64,000 nucleotides of DNA from Lachnospiraceae bacterium (GTDB lineage Bacteria > Bacillota > Clostridia > Lachnospirales > Lachnospiraceae): contig JAFRIW010000026.1 of assembly GCA_017432565.1 (NCBI GenBank), positions 23,446-87,445 of the forward strand, read 5' to 3'. The notes under the pieces are model-generated. The model had not been told where the DNA came from and searched no databases. It saw only the letters and a list, made by a program, of their open reading frames with translations. The translations under genes were made by a program, and so were the position numbers. Of the stretch, positions 44,564 to 54,964 are shown piece by piece. How positions within the stretch are numbered: position 1 is the stretch's first letter; every line of letters starts with the position of its first letter.

Positions 44564-44677
44564 TCAACCCTGTCTCTGTTTGTGTTTCGGATTCTCGCAG
44601 ATAATCCGGATCACGCCCTTGCGCTTAACAACCTTGCACTTTTCGCAAATAGGCTTCACCGATGCTCTTACCTTCAC
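44564..44677 (-). CDS. rpmJ: 50S ribosomal protein L36
   Basis: 37 aa from a GTG start at 44677 preceded by AAGGAG. The sequence opens [19 protein letters not shown] (after the initiator and Lys) and ends NPKHKQRQG. It has the zinc-binding CxxC...C-x4-H pattern (C11, C14, C27, H32). The open frame extends upstream but only this segment is L36. It lies after infA and ahead of rpsM, as usual, behind an apparent internal promoter. Confidence 0.97.
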   Translation of the reverse strand: MKVRASVKPICEKCKVVKRKGVIRIICENPKHKQRQG

Positions 44678-44795
44678 GATGCACGCTCCTTTCAAAAAAC
44701 AGTCAACAGTATACTGAATAAAATCCCGGCCCGGTGGGTCAGACCGCCGGCCGCGTAGAGGCAGACCGGTTGCCGAAATTTCGGACAGCCTAATA

Positions 44796-44824
44796 ATTCT
44801 ATCACGCAGATGAATAGAACTCAA
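44796..44824 (-). promoter_or_regulatory. Predicted internal promoter ahead of rpmJ (alpha operon)
   Basis: On the minus strand TTGAGT (44824-44819), 17-base spacer, TAGAAT (44801-44796), in the 206-base gap between infA and rpmJ. The leader carries the perfect palindrome CCGAAATTTCGG at 44773-44784 and GC-rich complementary runs, so it may fold. Confidence 0.6.
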
Positions 44825-44883
44825 GCTATTTTTGTAAGATTTCTGTGATCAAAAGACGGTCCTGCTCAGCAGGGAGCCGGTGC

Positions 44884-45102
44884 TTACTTATCTCTCCAGA
44901 TAATCCGGCCCTTCGTCAGGTCATATGTGGACATCTCAAGTGTCACACGGTCACCGGGAAGAATCCGGATAAAGTTCTGACGAAGTTTTCCGCTGATATG
45001 AGCAAGGATGATTGCTCCGTTCTCGAGCTTCACGCGAAACAGTGTGTTGGGAAGTTTCTCAACAACAACTCCTTCCAGTTCGATTACATCTGCTTTTGCC
45101 AC
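44884..45102 (-). CDS. infA: Translation initiation factor IF-1
   Basis: 72 aa, the exact family length. [40 protein letters not shown] and [18 protein letters not shown] form the S1-like OB fold that blocks the ribosomal A site during initiation. It starts with GTG, using a GGAGG that lies in the last codons of adk, 3 bases away. map and the KOW-type gene often found between adk and infA are not here. Confidence 0.98.
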   Translation of the reverse strand: MAKADVIELEGVVVEKLPNTLFRVKLENGAIILAHISGKLRQNFIRILPGDRVTLEMSTYDLTKGRIIWRDK

Positions 45103-45105
45103 GTT

Positions 45106-45750
45106 TTAATCCTCCAAAATACTGCAAATTTCATTAAATACTGTATCTACGTCTCTCGTTCCGTCGATGGTTCTGAGAACGCCTGCCGCATTGTAGTAAT
45201 CAATCAGCGGCTGTGTCTGCTCATGATAAACTTTCAGTCTGTTCAGAACAGTCTCCGGTTTGTCATCGTCCCGCAGGATCAGAGCGTTTCCGCACTCATC
45301 GCAGATGCCCTCTTTCTTCGGCGGAACATACTGAATATGATAAGTCGCTCCGCAGGACGGGCAGGAGCGTCTCCCGCTCATTCTGTTTACGATATTCTCA
45401 TCCGGAACGTCAATGTTCAAAGCAAAATCGATCGCATCTCCCATTGCGCTCAGTTCCTTCGTCAGGACTTCGGCCTGCGGAATGGTTCTCGGAAATCCGT
45501 CCAGAACATATCCGCCCGCACAATCTTCCCGGGAGACGCGGTCCAGCAGAATCCGGACCGTGAGCTCATCGGGAACAAGCCTGCCTTCGTCCATATACTT
45601 TTTGGCTTCTTTGCCCAGCTCGGTTCCGTTCTTGATATTGCTGCGGAAAATATCCCCTGTCGAGATATGCGGAAGTCCGAATTTTTCGCTGATCATAATT
45701 GCCTGTGTGCCTTTTCCCGCACCGGGTGCTCCCAGCATCACAATCTTCAT
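45106..45750 (-). CDS. adk: Adenylate kinase
   Basis: 214 aa; interconverts AMP + ATP and 2 ADP. P-loop [14 protein letters not shown]-binding [20 protein letters not shown] and [12 protein letters not shown]. The LID has four cysteines ([20 protein letters not shown] then CDECG), the zinc-containing form typical of Gram-positive bacteria. It lies 93 bases after secY, its usual neighbour in the spc operon. Confidence 0.98.
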   Translation of the reverse strand: MKIVMLGAPGAGKGTQAIMISEKFGLPHISTGDIFRSNIKNGTELGKEAKKYMDEGRLVPDELTVRILLDRVSREDCAGGYVLDGFPRTIPQAEVLTKELSAMGDAIDFALNIDVPDENIVNRMSGRRSCPSCGATYHIQYVPPKKEGICDECGNALILRDDDKPETVLNRLKVYHEQTQPLIDYYNAAGVLRTIDGTRDVDTVFNEICSILED

Positions 45751-45843
45751 CTGCTGTTCCTCCTTTCAGTCATAAACTAAAAAAATAGTTCCCGGGCAGA
45801 GTACGACTCTGCCCAGGTCCGATTCTGTCTGTGGTTCCGGTCA

Positions 45844-47157
45844 TTAATCATTCAGGAATCCCTTATAATTTCTGACCAGCATCATCGATTCAACCTGCTT
45901 GATTGTCTCAAGCACAACGCTGACGACGATGATCAGGCTGGTGCCGCCGAAGGATACGGACGCGCCGAACACTCCGCGGAAGAAGAACGGGAGTACGCCG
46001 ACAATGGTAAGTCCGACCGCACCGATGAAAATAATGTAGTTCAGCAGGTTCGTCAGATACTCTGCCGTGGGCTTGCCGGGACGGATACCCGGGATAAAAC
46101 CGCCCTGCTTCTTCATATTATCAGCGATCTCCGTCGGGTTGAAGGTGATCGATGTATAGAAGTAAGCGAAGAAAATAAGCAGTGCAATATAGACCAGAAG
46201 GCCGATCGAGTATTTGATCTGCGCCGGATTGCACCAGTGGGAGGAGCTGAGATATTTCAGGACCTCAGACCATACTCCCGTGCCGTGGTACCCGGCAAGT
46301 GTGGAAATAATAACCGGGAACTCCATCAGCGAAGACGCGAAGATGATCGGCATAACGCCCGCGGTGTTGACCTTGAGCGGAATTCTGGTCGTGGTTCCGC
46401 CGATCTGTCTCCGGCCCTGAATCTTTCTCGCATACTGGACAGGAATGCTGCGCTCCGCTGAATTCAGCAGGATAACCAGCACAACCATGCCGACGATGAT
46501 GGCAATGATGATCACAGCGGCAACAATGCCGACCGCGATGGACTTGCCGATCACGAACTGCCGGAAAAGGCTTACGATGTCCTGCGGCATACGGGAAATA
46601 ATATTGATCGTCAGTACGATAGAAATACCGTTTCCGACACCTCTGTCTGTAATTCTCTCACCGATCCACATCAGGAATGCACTGCCGGCCGTCAGGACAG
46701 CCATACACAGAATTACATTGATTGCATTGTAATTCTCAAGCAGGCCGCTGCGTCCGAAACCGATCGCCATAGCACCGGATTCGATCAGTGCCAGCGCCAC
46801 CGTGACGTAACGGGTAATCGAGGAAAGAACCTTACGGCCGTCCTCGCCTTCCTTCTGCAGTTCTTCCAGCTTCGGAATCGCAATCGTCAGAAGCTGAATG
46901 ATAATCGATGATGTGATGTAAGGTGTAATATTCAGTGCCAGAATAGACATGTTCAGGAAGGAACCGCCGGTGAAGGCGTCTACCAGGCTGAACGCATCGC
47001 TCGTCTGTGCTGCGAACCAATTGCTGAAATAATTGCGGTCAACACCCGGAACCGGAAGTTCGGATCCGAAACGGATGATGACCAGCATTGCAAAGGTGAA
47101 AAGGAGGCGTTCTCTGACCTCTTTCACTTTGAATGCATTTTTTACTGTTTCTAACAT
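45844..47157 (-). CDS. secY: Protein translocase subunit SecY
   Basis: 437 aa with ten membrane helices. VKEVRERLLFTFAMLVIIRF, the plug and TM2 region (SILALNITPYITSSIIIQLL), and the cytoplasmic loop PVQYARKIQGRRQIGGTTTR are conserved. It forms the Sec channel with SecE/SecG; secA is in the same window at 14.7-17.2 kb. It follows rplO by 32 bases in the spc operon, as in most bacteria. Confidence 0.98.
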   Translation of the reverse strand: MLETVKNAFKVKEVRERLLFTFAMLVIIRFGSELPVPGVDRNYFSNWFAAQTSDAFSLVDAFTGGSFLNMSILALNITPYITSSIIIQLLTIAIPKLEELQKEGEDGRKVLSSITRYVTVALALIESGAMAIGFGRSGLLENYNAINVILCMAVLTAGSAFLMWIGERITDRGVGNGISIVLTINIISRMPQDIVSLFRQFVIGKSIAVGIVAAVIIIAIIVGMVVLVILLNSAERSIPVQYARKIQGRRQIGGTTTRIPLKVNTAGVMPIIFASSLMEFPVIISTLAGYHGTGVWSEVLKYLSSSHWCNPAQIKYSIGLLVYIALLIFFAYFYTSITFNPTEIADNMKKQGGFIPGIRPGKPTAEYLTNLLNYIIFIGAVGLTIVGVLPFFFRGVFGASVSFGGTSLIIVVSVVLETIKQVESMMLVRNYKGFLND

Positions 47158-47189
47158 TTGGTTACCATACCTTTCGATTCGAGCCCGAA

Positions 47190-47633
47190 TTACTCAATCA
47201 CTTCTACGGTGCCGCCGAGAGCTTCGATCTTCTCTTTCGCAGCTGCACTGAATGCATTTGCTTTTACGGTGAGCTTCTTGGTCAGTTCGCCGTTTCCGAG
47301 AACCTTGACGCCGTCGCAGACTTCCTTGATGATTCCGGCATCCAGAAGTGCCTGGATATCCACAACCTGTCCGTCTTCAAACTTCTCAAGTCTGTCAAGA
47401 TTGATTACGGCGATTTCCTTGTGATTATAGTTCTTGAAGCCTCTCTTCGGAAGTCTTCTGTACAGAGGCATCTGACCGCCTTCAAAACCGATACGCGGTC
47501 TTCCGGAACGTGCCTTCTGGCCCTTGTGTCCGTAACCGGCTGTCTTTCCGTTGCCCGAACCGTGTCCGCGGCCTCTTCTGAAGTTATTGCTCTGCTTCGA
47601 GCCTTCCTTAGGTCTCAAATTCGATAATTCCAT
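47190..47633 (-). CDS. rplO: 50S ribosomal protein L15
   Basis: 147 aa. [20 protein letters not shown], then [20 protein letters not shown] and [20 protein letters not shown], are the canonical L15 N-terminal segments. A longer frame begins at 47726, but GGAGA before ATG 47633 and the family N-terminus fix the start. Located between rpmD and secY. Confidence 0.98.
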   Translation of the reverse strand: MELSNLRPKEGSKQSNNFRRGRGHGSGNGKTAGYGHKGQKARSGRPRIGFEGGQMPLYRRLPKRGFKNYNHKEIAVINLDRLEKFEDGQVVDIQALLDAGIIKEVCDGVKVLGNGELTKKLTVKANAFSAAAKEKIEALGGTVEVIE

Positions 47634-47735
47634 TTTAGTATGTCTCCTTTCGCCTGTCGGTTCCGTCAGCCGGCGGGGCCGTCTGACGGATCCTGTTTGT
47701 TCGCCTGTCGTGCAGACTCGGCTCATTCTCTGTAA

Positions 47736-47927
47736 TCAGTCCTCGATCTCTTCGACCTTGACCATGTGTGAAATCTGGCGGATCTGGCCTCTGGTAGCGC
47801 CGTTATCCGGAAGGATAACGCTGCTGTTCAGTTTCTTGAAGCCCATGGACTCCACAATCTTGCGGTTCTTGGGAACTGCGCCGATTGTCGATTTCACAAG
47901 TGTGATTTTCAGCTTTTTCTCAGCCAT
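47736..47927 (-). CDS. rpmD: 50S ribosomal protein L30
   Basis: 63 aa, normal for the bacterial form. KKLKITLVKSTIGAVPKNRK, then LNSSVILPDNGATRGQIRQI, match L30. Non-essential in some bacteria. It lies 30 bases after rpsE in the spc operon. Confidence 0.97.
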   Translation of the reverse strand: MAEKKLKITLVKSTIGAVPKNRKIVESMGFKKLNSSVILPDNGATRGQIRQISHMVKVEEIED

Positions 47928-47957
47928 TTCAGATACCTCCTCTGTTCCCTGCCGCTC

Positions 47958-48467
47958 TTACTTGCGCAGATCCTCAACCTGCTTGCCGCGCATTGCTGCG
48001 ACTTCTTCCGGGACCTTCAGTGCTGCAAGTCCGTTCAGCGTAGCGAGAACAACGTTCTGCTTGTTGTTCGAACCCAGCGACTTGGTACGGATATTCTTGA
48101 TGCCGGCCAGTTCGCACACTGTACGTGCAGGACCGCCTGCGATGATACCGGTACCTTCAGGAGACTTCTTCAGAAGAACCTGTGCGGAGCCGTATTTTCC
48201 GATGAAGTCGTGCGAGATGCTCGCATTCTCATCCAGCGCGACGCTGACGAGATTCTTGGCAGCGTCTTCTTTGCCCTTGCGGATCGCTTCCGGAATTTCT
48301 GTTGCCTTACCGAGTCCGGCGCCTACATGACCGTTGCTGTCGCCGACGACGACCAGTGCGGTGAAACGCATGTTGCGTCCGCCCTTAACGACCTTTGTGA
48401 CACGCTTGATGGTAACTACTTTTTCAGTGAGTTCCATCTGACTGGCATCAATTGTTGAACGCTTCAT
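47958..48467 (-). CDS. rpsE: 30S ribosomal protein S5
   Basis: 169 aa. [20 protein letters not shown], then [20 protein letters not shown] and [20 protein letters not shown], are diagnostic. S5 shapes the mRNA entry site and decoding accuracy. It lies 19 bases after rplR. Confidence 0.98.
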   Translation of the reverse strand: MKRSTIDASQMELTEKVVTIKRVTKVVKGGRNMRFTALVVVGDSNGHVGAGLGKATEIPEAIRKGKEDAAKNLVSVALDENASISHDFIGKYGSAQVLLKKSPEGTGIIAGGPARTVCELAGIKNIRTKSLGSNNKQNVVLATLNGLAALKVPEEVAAMRGKQVEDLRK

Positions 48468-48486
48468 TGATTCTCATTCTCCCTTC

Positions 48487-48855
48487 TTAGAACTCAAGGC
48501 CAGCCTTGCGTGCCGCCTCGGCAAGAGCCGCAACTTTACCCTGGTAGATGAAACCGCCGCGGTCGAAAACAACCGTGTTGATTCCTTTTTCGATTGCTCT
48601 CTTTGCAATGGTCTCGCCGACATATTCAGCTGCTGCAATATCATCCGTATTGGTCAGTTCTGCCTTGATGTCCTTCTCAACAGTTCCTGCAGAAACGAGC
48701 GTTCTGCCTGCCGTGTCATCAATAATCTGTGCATAAATGTGATTGTTGCTTCTGTAAACAGCAAGGCGCGGTCTCTCAGCTGTTCCGCTGAAACGGTTAC
48801 GGATCTTCATGTGTTTCTTTTCACGGATTAACTTTCTGTTTTCCTTCTTAACCAT
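48487..48855 (-). CDS. rplR: 50S ribosomal protein L18
   Basis: 122 aa. [20 protein letters not shown] and [20 protein letters not shown], with the C-terminal [20 protein letters not shown], identify L18, a 5S rRNA-binding protein together with L5. It follows rplF by 17 bases. Confidence 0.98.
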   Translation of the reverse strand: MVKKENRKLIREKKHMKIRNRFSGTAERPRLAVYRSNNHIYAQIIDDTAGRTLVSAGTVEKDIKAELTNTDDIAAAEYVGETIAKRAIEKGINTVVFDRGGFIYQGKVAALAEAARKAGLEF

Positions 48856-48872
48856 TTTACACGCTCCTCCAC

Positions 48873-49412
48873 TTACTTCTTACCGGTCTTACCGACCTTG
48901 CGACGGATCTTCTCGTCAGAGTACTTGATACCTTTGCCCTTATAAGGCTCGGGAGCTCTCTTCTCGCGAATGTTGGCCGCATACTGTCCGACCGCTTCTT
49001 TATCGATTCCCCGGATAACGATCACGTTACCTTCGACAGTGGACTCCACACCTTCCGGATCCACCATCTCTACCGGGTGAGAATATCCAAGATTCAGTGT
49101 GAGTGTCTTCCCGGATTTCGATGCTCTGTAACCGACACCGTTGACTTCCAGTCTCTTCTCAAAGCCATCTGTTACGCCGACGACCATATTGTGAAGAAGT
49201 GCTCTGGTGAGACCGTGCAGAGATTTCTCTCTCTTCAGATCGTTGGGTCTGGCGATCCTGATCTCGCCGTCTTCCTGTGTGATGGTCATCTCCTTCGGGA
49301 GAACTCTGGATAATGTGCCCTTAGGGCCTTTAACCGTCACAGCATTATTTTCTGCTACTTCGACAGTGACACCTGCCGGAACAGCGATTGGCATTAAACC
49401 GATTCGTGACAT
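48873..49412 (-). CDS. rplF: 50S ribosomal protein L6
   Basis: 179 aa. [20 protein letters not shown], the second-repeat segment [20 protein letters not shown], and the closing [20 protein letters not shown] are the usual L6 blocks. It lies near the factor-binding region of the 50S. In order after rpsH. Confidence 0.98.
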   Translation of the reverse strand: MSRIGLMPIAVPAGVTVEVAENNAVTVKGPKGTLSRVLPKEMTITQEDGEIRIARPNDLKREKSLHGLTRALLHNMVVGVTDGFEKRLEVNGVGYRASKSGKTLTLNLGYSHPVEMVDPEGVESTVEGNVIVIRGIDKEAVGQYAANIREKRAPEPYKGKGIKYSDEKIRRKVGKTGKK

Positions 49413-49473
49413 GCCCGTACCTCCTGATATATACGTACTGTTCTGATTTTAACTGTATGGGTCCGCATCCGTC

Positions 49474-49875
49474 TTACCAGACAAATGCAAGGACCTCTCC
49501 GCCGACCTTCAGCTCTCTTGCCTTCGCGTCGGTAATGACACCCTGATTGGTGGAAAGGATGGCGATTCCCAGGCCGTTCAGAACCTTCGGAACCTGATCC
49601 TTGTTTGCGTAAACACGCAGGCCCGGCTTGCTGATTTTGCGAAGACCGGTGATGTTCTTCTGGTTCTTGTCGACGCCGTACTTTAAAGTAATGCGGATAT
49701 CCTTGAAATTTCCGTTGTCGACCAGGTCGACTGCCTTGACATAACCTTCCTCAAGAAGAATGTTCGCAATTGCGAGCTTGATCTTGGAGCAGGGAATATC
49801 AACTGTATCATGTTTTGCAGTGTTTGCATTGCGGATTCTTGTAAGCATATCTGCAATCGGATCACTCATAGTCAT
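49474..49875 (-). CDS. rpsH: 30S ribosomal protein S8
   Basis: 133 aa. [20 protein letters not shown] and the C-terminal [20 protein letters not shown] with [20 protein letters not shown] are diagnostic. S8 binds central-domain 16S rRNA and represses the spc operon in E. coli. Two ATGs are possible (49875 and 49869); AGGAG lies 10 bases before the first. Confidence 0.98.
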   Translation of the reverse strand: MTMSDPIADMLTRIRNANTAKHDTVDIPCSKIKLAIANILLEEGYVKAVDLVDNGNFKDIRITLKYGVDKNQKNITGLRKISKPGLRVYANKDQVPKVLNGLGIAILSTNQGVITDAKARELKVGGEVLAFVW

Positions 49876-49925
49876 TGTAATTTTTCTCCTATCTATGCGA
49901 TATCACATTCTGAGCCGGCGTTTTC

Positions 49926-50111
49926 TTACCAGCTTGCCTTCTTGACGCCCGGAATCTGTCCCTTGTAGGCCAGCTCGCGGAAGCAGATTCTGCAGATGCC
50001 GTACTTCTTCAGCACGGAGTGCGGACGACCGCAGATTCTGCAGCGGGTGTATGCCCGTGTCGAGAACTTCGGTTTCATCTGCTGTTTCACCTTCATGGAT
50101 GTTTTTGCCAT
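49926..50111 (-). CDS. rpsN: 30S ribosomal protein S14, zinc type
   Basis: 61 aa, the short zinc-binding form. Two CxxC pairs ([22 protein letters not shown]) form the zinc ribbon. The frame extends 23 codons upstream, but the family start is ATG 50111 behind GGAG. Lies between rplE (16 bases) and rpsH. Confidence 0.98.
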   Translation of the reverse strand: MAKTSMKVKQQMKPKFSTRAYTRCRICGRPHSVLKKYGICRICFRELAYKGQIPGVKKASW

Positions 50112-50127
50112 GGTATTCTCCTTCTCC

Positions 50128-50667
50128 TTACTTAGCGAACGGCATATTGAACAGCCGGAGCAGTTCACGTGCCTCTTCATCGGTTTTTGCAGTAGTCGTG
50201 AAGATAATATCCATTCCTCTGACCTTGTCGATCTTATCGTACTCGATCTCGGGGAAGATCAGCTGTTCACGAATACCCAGCGCGTAATTTCCTCTTCCGT
50301 CAAAGGAATTGGGGTTGACGCCGCGGAAGTCACGGACGCGGGGAAGCGCAAGGCTTACCAGACGATCCAGGAACTCATACATTCTCTCACCGCGAAGAGT
50401 AACCTTGCATCCGATCGCCATTCCTTCTCTGATCTTGAAGTTAGCGATGGACTTCTTCGCCTTGGTGTAAACCGGCTTCTGACCGGTAATGGTCTGAAGG
50501 TCCTTCGCAGCAGCTTCCAGGATCTTCTCATTCTCTTTTGCTTCACCGACCGCCATGTTCACGACAATCTTATCCAGCTTCGGAATCTGCATGGGATTCG
50601 TATAACCGAACTTCTTGACCAGTGCCTCGCGGATCTCGGTATCATACTGTTCTTTCAGTCTGCTCAA
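50128..50667 (-). CDS. rplE: 50S ribosomal protein L5
   Basis: 179 aa. [40 protein letters not shown] and [20 protein letters not shown] are conserved L5 segments. Binds 5S rRNA with L18 and contacts the P-site tRNA. Follows rplX by 21 bases. Confidence 0.98.
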   Translation of the reverse strand: MSRLKEQYDTEIREALVKKFGYTNPMQIPKLDKIVVNMAVGEAKENEKILEAAAKDLQTITGQKPVYTKAKKSIANFKIREGMAIGCKVTLRGERMYEFLDRLVSLALPRVRDFRGVNPNSFDGRGNYALGIREQLIFPEIEYDKIDKVRGMDIIFTTTAKTDEEARELLRLFNMPFAK

Positions 50668-50688
50668 CTCTTCTTACCTCCTTCCCGC

Positions 50689-51000
50689 TCACTTGATCAC
50701 CTTGCCGGTCTTCTTTGCTACGCGGACTTTCTTTCCGTCCTCGATCTTGAAGCCGACGCGGGTTGCTTTTCCGTCTGCTACCAGCATGACATTGGAGATG
50801 TCAAGCGGAGCTTCCTGCTCGATTCTGCCGCCGTTTGCATTGGCTGCGGAGGGTTTCGCGTGCTTGGTTACCATGTTGCAGCCCTCAACAACGATTTTGT
50901 GGTTCTTGAGGTCGATGGATTTGACCTTGCCCTCTTTATCCTTATTCTTGCCGGCGATAATTTTTACGGTATCGCCCACCTTGATCTTACTCGATGCCAT
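50689..51000 (-). CDS. rplX: 50S ribosomal protein L24
   Basis: 103 aa. IKVGDTVKIIAGKNKDKEGK is the KOW motif, and VEGCNMVTKHAKPSAANANG follows it as usual. An early assembly protein near the exit tunnel. Lies 11 bases after rplN. Confidence 0.98.
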   Translation of the reverse strand: MASSKIKVGDTVKIIAGKNKDKEGKVKSIDLKNHKIVVEGCNMVTKHAKPSAANANGGRIEQEAPLDISNVMLVADGKATRVGFKIEDGKKVRVAKKTGKVIK

Positions 51001-51011
51001 TTCCGTCCTCC

Positions 51012-51380
51012 TTACAACACTTCCGGAGCCAGGGAAAGGATCTTCATGAAGTGCTTATCACGAAGCTCTCTCGCGACGGGTCCGAAGATACGGGTTCCTG
51101 TAGGGGTCAAATCATCCTTGATGATGACGGCCGCGTTCTCATCGAAACGGATGTAGGAACCATCCTTGCGGCGGGTCTTGTTCACTGTGCGGACGACAAC
51201 TGCCTTGACAACATCACCCTTTTTCACAACGCCGCCTGGCGTTGCCTCTTTGACGGTCGCAACAATGGTATCGCCGATTCTTGCATATCTTCTGGTCGAA
51301 CCGCCGCAGACGCGGATGCACAGGAGTTCCTTTGCACCGGTGTTATCAGCGACCCGGAGTCTGCTTTCCTGTTGAATCAT
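51012..51380 (-). CDS. rplN: 50S ribosomal protein L14
   Basis: 122 aa, the exact family length. [20 protein letters not shown], then [20 protein letters not shown] and [20 protein letters not shown], are canonical. Forms an inter-subunit bridge. Follows rpsQ by 26 bases. Confidence 0.99.
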   Translation of the reverse strand: MIQQESRLRVADNTGAKELLCIRVCGGSTRRYARIGDTIVATVKEATPGGVVKKGDVVKAVVVRTVNKTRRKDGSYIRFDENAAVIIKDDLTPTGTRIFGPVARELRDKHFMKILSLAPEVL

Positions 51381-51406
51381 AACTTATCTCCTTTTCAAAC
51401 AAAGAC

Positions 51407-51661
51407 TTATCTTGCCTTCTCAACGATCTCAACGAGTCTCCATCTCTTGGTCTTGGACAGCGGTCTGGTTTCCATAACGCGGACAGTGTCGCCGATGCCG
51501 CACTCGTTATTCTCATCATGCGCCTTTAAGGTGTAGGTCTTCTTGACAATCTTACCGATCAGCGGGTGCTTGACATGATCCTCGATCGCCACGACGATCG
51601 TCTTGTCCATCTTGTCGCTGACCACCTTTCCGACACGTACTTTTCTAAGATTTCTTTCCAC
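51407..51661 (-). CDS. rpsQ: 30S ribosomal protein S17
   Basis: 84 aa. [20 protein letters not shown] and [20 protein letters not shown], with [20 protein letters not shown], identify S17, an early 16S-binding OB-fold protein. Follows rpmC by 32 bases. Confidence 0.98.
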   Translation of the reverse strand: MERNLRKVRVGKVVSDKMDKTIVVAIEDHVKHPLIGKIVKKTYTLKAHDENNECGIGDTVRVMETRPLSKTKRWRLVEIVEKAR

Positions 51662-51693
51662 GGTCTTATCTCCTTTTCTACTTACCGCACTGA

Positions 51694-51894
51694 TTAGTCT
51701 GCCTTGCTGCTGATCACAGTCTGGATCCGGGCAATGTTCTTGCGAACTTCACTAATTCTGGCCGTGTTCTGGAGCTGATTGGTTGCATTCTGGAATCTCA
51801 GATTGAAGAGCTCCTTCTTTGCGGAAACAAGTTCTTCGGATAATTCCTCTACAGTCTTCGCCTGTAATTCCTTCATATATTCGGTAGATTTCAT
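51694..51894 (-). CDS. rpmC: 50S ribosomal protein L29
   Basis: 66 aa helical hairpin. [20 protein letters not shown] and [20 protein letters not shown] are characteristic; near the tunnel exit where chaperones dock. Its ATG adjoins the rplP stop directly. Confidence 0.98.
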   Translation of the reverse strand: MKSTEYMKELQAKTVEELSEELVSAKKELFNLRFQNATNQLQNTARISEVRKNIARIQTVISSKAD

Positions 51895-52323
51895 TTACTG
51901 CACCCCTTCCTCAAGCTGCGCCTTGGAAACGATCTTGCACTTGCAGGGAAGCTTGTTGGCTGCAAGACGAAGCGCCTCTCTTGCCGTCTCTTCGGGTACG
52001 CCGGCGATCTCGAACATAACTCTGCCCGGCTTGACAACTGCTACCCAGTACTCAACGGCGCCCTTTCCGGAACCCATTCGGACTTCAGCAGGCTTCTTGG
52101 TAACCGGCTTGTCAGGGAAGATCTTGATCCAGACCTTACCGCCTCTCTTAATGAAACGGGTCATAGCGACACGGGCTGCCTCGATCTGATTGGAGCGGAT
52201 CCAGCAGGGCTCGGTTGCGATAATACCATATTCACCGTAAGAGATCTTGTTTCCCCGGGAAATACTGCCCGCCATAGAGCCGCGGAACTGCTTGCGATAT
52301 TTCACTCTCTTCGGCATTAACAT
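51895..52323 (-). CDS. rplP: 50S ribosomal protein L16
   Basis: 142 aa. [20 protein letters not shown], then [20 protein letters not shown] and [20 protein letters not shown], are standard. L16 helps to position A-site tRNA. The start overlaps the rpsC stop by one base (TAATG), with GGAGG inside rpsC. Confidence 0.98.
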   Translation of the reverse strand: MLMPKRVKYRKQFRGSMAGSISRGNKISYGEYGIIATEPCWIRSNQIEAARVAMTRFIKRGGKVWIKIFPDKPVTKKPAEVRMGSGKGAVEYWVAVVKPGRVMFEIAGVPEETAREALRLAANKLPCKCKIVSKAQLEEGVQ

Positions 52324-52988
52324 TACTGCTCACCTCCTTCTTTAACTTCGGTGTGCTTCTTCGGGAGGACCTCACCCTTGTAGATCCAGACCTTGACGCC
52401 GACTTTTCCGTAGGTGGTGTTGGCTTCCGCGAAACCATAGTCAATGTCCGCACGCAGTGTCTGAAGCGGAATGGTTCCCTCGGAATAGGTCTCAGTACGG
52501 GCGATATCCGCACCGCCGAGACGTCCGCCGCAGGAGGCCTTGATTCCCAGCGCACCGGTCTTCATGGTCCGGCTCATAGCGGACTTCATGGCGCGGCGGA
52601 AGGAAACACGGTTCTCCAGCTGCTGAGCGATGTTCTCAGCGACAAGCTGCGCATCGCGGTCAGGTCTCTTGATCTCTTTGATCTCAAGAATAACCTTCTT
52701 GGAGGTCAGCTTCGCGATTTCGTTCTTGGTTACTTCAATTTCAGTGCCGCCCTTGCCGATGACTACGCCCGGCTTTGCAGCAAACACAGTGACGCGGACT
52801 CTCTCGGAAGTTCTCTCGATTTCGATCTTGGAGATGCCTGCACTGTAAAGCTTCTTCTTCAGATATTTTCTGATGTTGTAGTCCTCAACCAGCATGTCCG
52901 AGAACTCGCCGCCTGCCGCATACCATCTGGAATCCCAGTCGCTGATGACGCCGACTCTCAGTCCATGAGGATTAACTTTCTGTCCCAT
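52323..52988 (-). CDS. rpsC: 30S ribosomal protein S3
   Basis: 221 aa. [20 protein letters not shown], the KH domain [20 protein letters not shown], and [20 protein letters not shown] are diagnostic. S3 lines the mRNA entry tunnel. It follows rplV by 27 bases and overlaps rplP. Confidence 0.98.
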   Translation of the reverse strand: MGQKVNPHGLRVGVISDWDSRWYAAGGEFSDMLVEDYNIRKYLKKKLYSAGISKIEIERTSERVRVTVFAAKPGVVIGKGGTEIEVTKNEIAKLTSKKVILEIKEIKRPDRDAQLVAENIAQQLENRVSFRRAMKSAMSRTMKTGALGIKASCGGRLGGADIARTETYSEGTIPLQTLRADIDYGFAEANTTYGKVGVKVWIYKGEVLPKKHTEVKEGGEQ

Positions 52989-53015
52989 TTAAGACTCCTT
53001 TCCTCTCTTCCGAAA

Positions 53016-53411
53016 TTACTCTGCCTTCTTCTCGTCGAGAACGATTGTGAGGTGACTCATTCTCTTTAAGATTCTGTAAGCTCTACCCTGTGCTCTCGGC
53101 TGAATTCTCTTCATCGTCGGGCCCTCTGTGGCATAGCACTCAGCGATATAGAGGTTTGCAGGGTTCATGCCGTTGTTGTTCTCGGCATTGGCCACAGCAG
53201 ACTTGAGCAGCTTCAGAATGACTGCCGAAGCGTGTCTGTTATTATATGTCAGAATACCTTCTGCTGTCGCAACATCTTTGCCGCGGATCGCGTCCATGAC
53301 AAAGCATGCTTTCTGGATCGGAATTCTGGCGAAGGACAGCTTTGCTGAAGGTCTTGTGTCCTTCTGGGCATTTCTGTCTCTCTTGATTTGTGTTCTATGT
53401 CCGTTAGCCAT
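53016..53411 (-). CDS. rplV: 50S ribosomal protein L22
   Basis: 131 aa. The body (PSAKLSFARIPIQKACFVMD, AVANAENNNGMNPANLYIAE) and the loop that lines the exit tunnel (MKRIQPRAQGRAYRILKRMS) match L22. Ends in the usual SHLTIVLDEK. Follows rpsS by 32 bases. Confidence 0.98.
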   Translation of the reverse strand: MANGHRTQIKRDRNAQKDTRPSAKLSFARIPIQKACFVMDAIRGKDVATAEGILTYNNRHASAVILKLLKSAVANAENNNGMNPANLYIAECYATEGPTMKRIQPRAQGRAYRILKRMSHLTIVLDEKKAE

Positions 53412-53443
53412 AGATCTGTCTCCTTTCCATCAGCGGAAGAAAA

Positions 53444-53731
53444 TTACCTTCCGCCGCTCCTCTCGTCCTTGTTATTTCCGTTGTGTCCGCGATAGGTTCT
53501 GGTCACAACGAACTCACCGAGTTTGTGTCCGACCATGTCCTCTGTAACGTAGACCGGAACGTGCTTTCTGCCGTCATGTACCGCGATCGTATGTCCGACA
53601 AAGGACGGGAAGATGGTAGAACGGCGTGACCAGGTCTTAATCACCTGCTTGGATCCCGATGCATTCATAGCATCTATCTTCTTTAAAAGGCTTTCGTCCG
53701 CGAAAGGACCTTTCTTTAATGATCTTGCCAT
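53444..53731 (-). CDS. rpsS: 30S ribosomal protein S19
   Basis: 95 aa. [20 protein letters not shown], then [20 protein letters not shown] and [20 protein letters not shown], are canonical. Binds in the 30S head with S13. Follows rplB by 11 bases. Confidence 0.99.
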   Translation of the reverse strand: MARSLKKGPFADESLLKKIDAMNASGSKQVIKTWSRRSTIFPSFVGHTIAVHDGRKHVPVYVTEDMVGHKLGEFVVTRTYRGHNGNNKDERSGGR

Positions 53732-53742
53732 GATTTTCCTCC

Positions 53743-54585
53743 TTAATTGTTAATGGCCTTGCCGTTTCTTCTTCTTACAATCAGCTTATCGGAAGCTTTC
53801 TTCCTGCGCGTCTTGTAACCAAGAGCCGGCTTGCCCCAAGGTGTGCTCGGTCCGGGACGTCCGACAGGTGCCTTGCCTTCGCCGCCGCCGTGAGGGTGGT
53901 CATTCGGGTTCATGACAGATCCGCGGACTGTCGGACGGATGCCCATGTGGCGGACTCTTCCGGCCTTGCCGTAGTGGATCAGGTTGTGATCGCCGTTTCC
54001 GAGAACGCCTACCGTCGCTCTGCAGTCGACGGGAACCATTCTCATTTCACCGGAGGGAAGACGGAGGGTTGCATAATTGCCTTCCTTCGCCATCAGCTGT
54101 GCGCTGGTTCCTGCGCTTCTGACCAGCTGACCGCCCTTGCCGGGATGCATCTCAATGTTGTGAACTTCAGTACCGACCGGGATGTTCTCCAGCGGGAGGC
54201 AGTTGCCTACTCTTACTTCGGCCTTGGGTCCGTTCATGACCTTCATGCCGTCTGTCAGGCCCTGAGGAGCCAGGATATAGGACTTCTCGCCGTCTGCGTA
54301 GCAGATCAGTGCGATGTTGGCCGTGCGGTTGGGATCATACTCAACACCGATAACGGTTGCCGGGATATCATCCTTGAATCTTCTGAAATCGATCTGTCTG
54401 TATTTCTTTCTGTTTCCGCCGCCGTGATGTCTGACGGTGATTTTGCCCTGATTGTTCCGTCCTGCGTTCTTCTTAAGAGAGGTGACCAGGCTCTTCTCGG
54501 GGGTCTTCTTGGTGACTTCCGCGAAGTCAGAACCGGTCATGTTTCTTCTGGACGGAGTATAAGCGGTATATTTTTTGATTCCCAT
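53743..54585 (-). CDS. rplB: 50S ribosomal protein L2
   Basis: 280 aa. [40 protein letters not shown] and the highly conserved GVVMNPxDHPHGGG-like loop, here [20 protein letters not shown], near the peptidyl-transferase centre. Essential for subunit association. It lies 79 bases after rplW. Confidence 0.99.
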   Translation of the reverse strand: MGIKKYTAYTPSRRNMTGSDFAEVTKKTPEKSLVTSLKKNAGRNNQGKITVRHHGGGNRKKYRQIDFRRFKDDIPATVIGVEYDPNRTANIALICYADGEKSYILAPQGLTDGMKVMNGPKAEVRVGNCLPLENIPVGTEVHNIEMHPGKGGQLVRSAGTSAQLMAKEGNYATLRLPSGEMRMVPVDCRATVGVLGNGDHNLIHYGKAGRVRHMGIRPTVRGSVMNPNDHPHGGGEGKAPVGRPGPSTPWGKPALGYKTRRKKASDKLIVRRRNGKAINN

Positions 54586-54664
54586 GACTTTCTTACTCCT
54601 TTTTGTCTGTTACGAGGCTCCATACTTTATGCGAAGCCTCAATCCCTCTAGGGCATTTCATTCA

Positions 54665-54964
54665 TCAAAGTGCGCCGAACAGTTCGATGTCCTTACTGTC
54701 CTCGGTCAGGAAGACAACGGCCTTTTTGCGCTTTGCTGTGTATCCGATCGTCATGCCCCTTCTCTTCTTTACGGGTCTGCAGGTGATGGTGTTGACTCTC
54801 TTCACCTTGGTTCCTTCGAACATCTTCTCGACCGCATTCTTGATCTGAGGCTTGTTTGCTTCGGGATGAACGTAGAAAGTGTACTTTTTCTCGCTCATGC
54901 CGTTCATGCTCTTCTCAGTGATGACCGGTTTCAGGATGACATCATAATATTCCAGTGCTGCCAT
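54665..54964 (-). CDS. rplW: 50S ribosomal protein L23
   Basis: 99 aa. YYDVILKPVITEKSMNGMSE and NAVEKMFEGTKVKRVNTITC identify L23, the docking site for trigger factor and SRP at the tunnel exit. Its ATG overlaps the rplD stop by one base (TAATG). Confidence 0.98.
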   Translation of the reverse strand: MAALEYYDVILKPVITEKSMNGMSEKKYTFYVHPEANKPQIKNAVEKMFEGTKVKRVNTITCRPVKKRRGMTIGYTAKRKKAVVFLTEDSKDIELFGAL

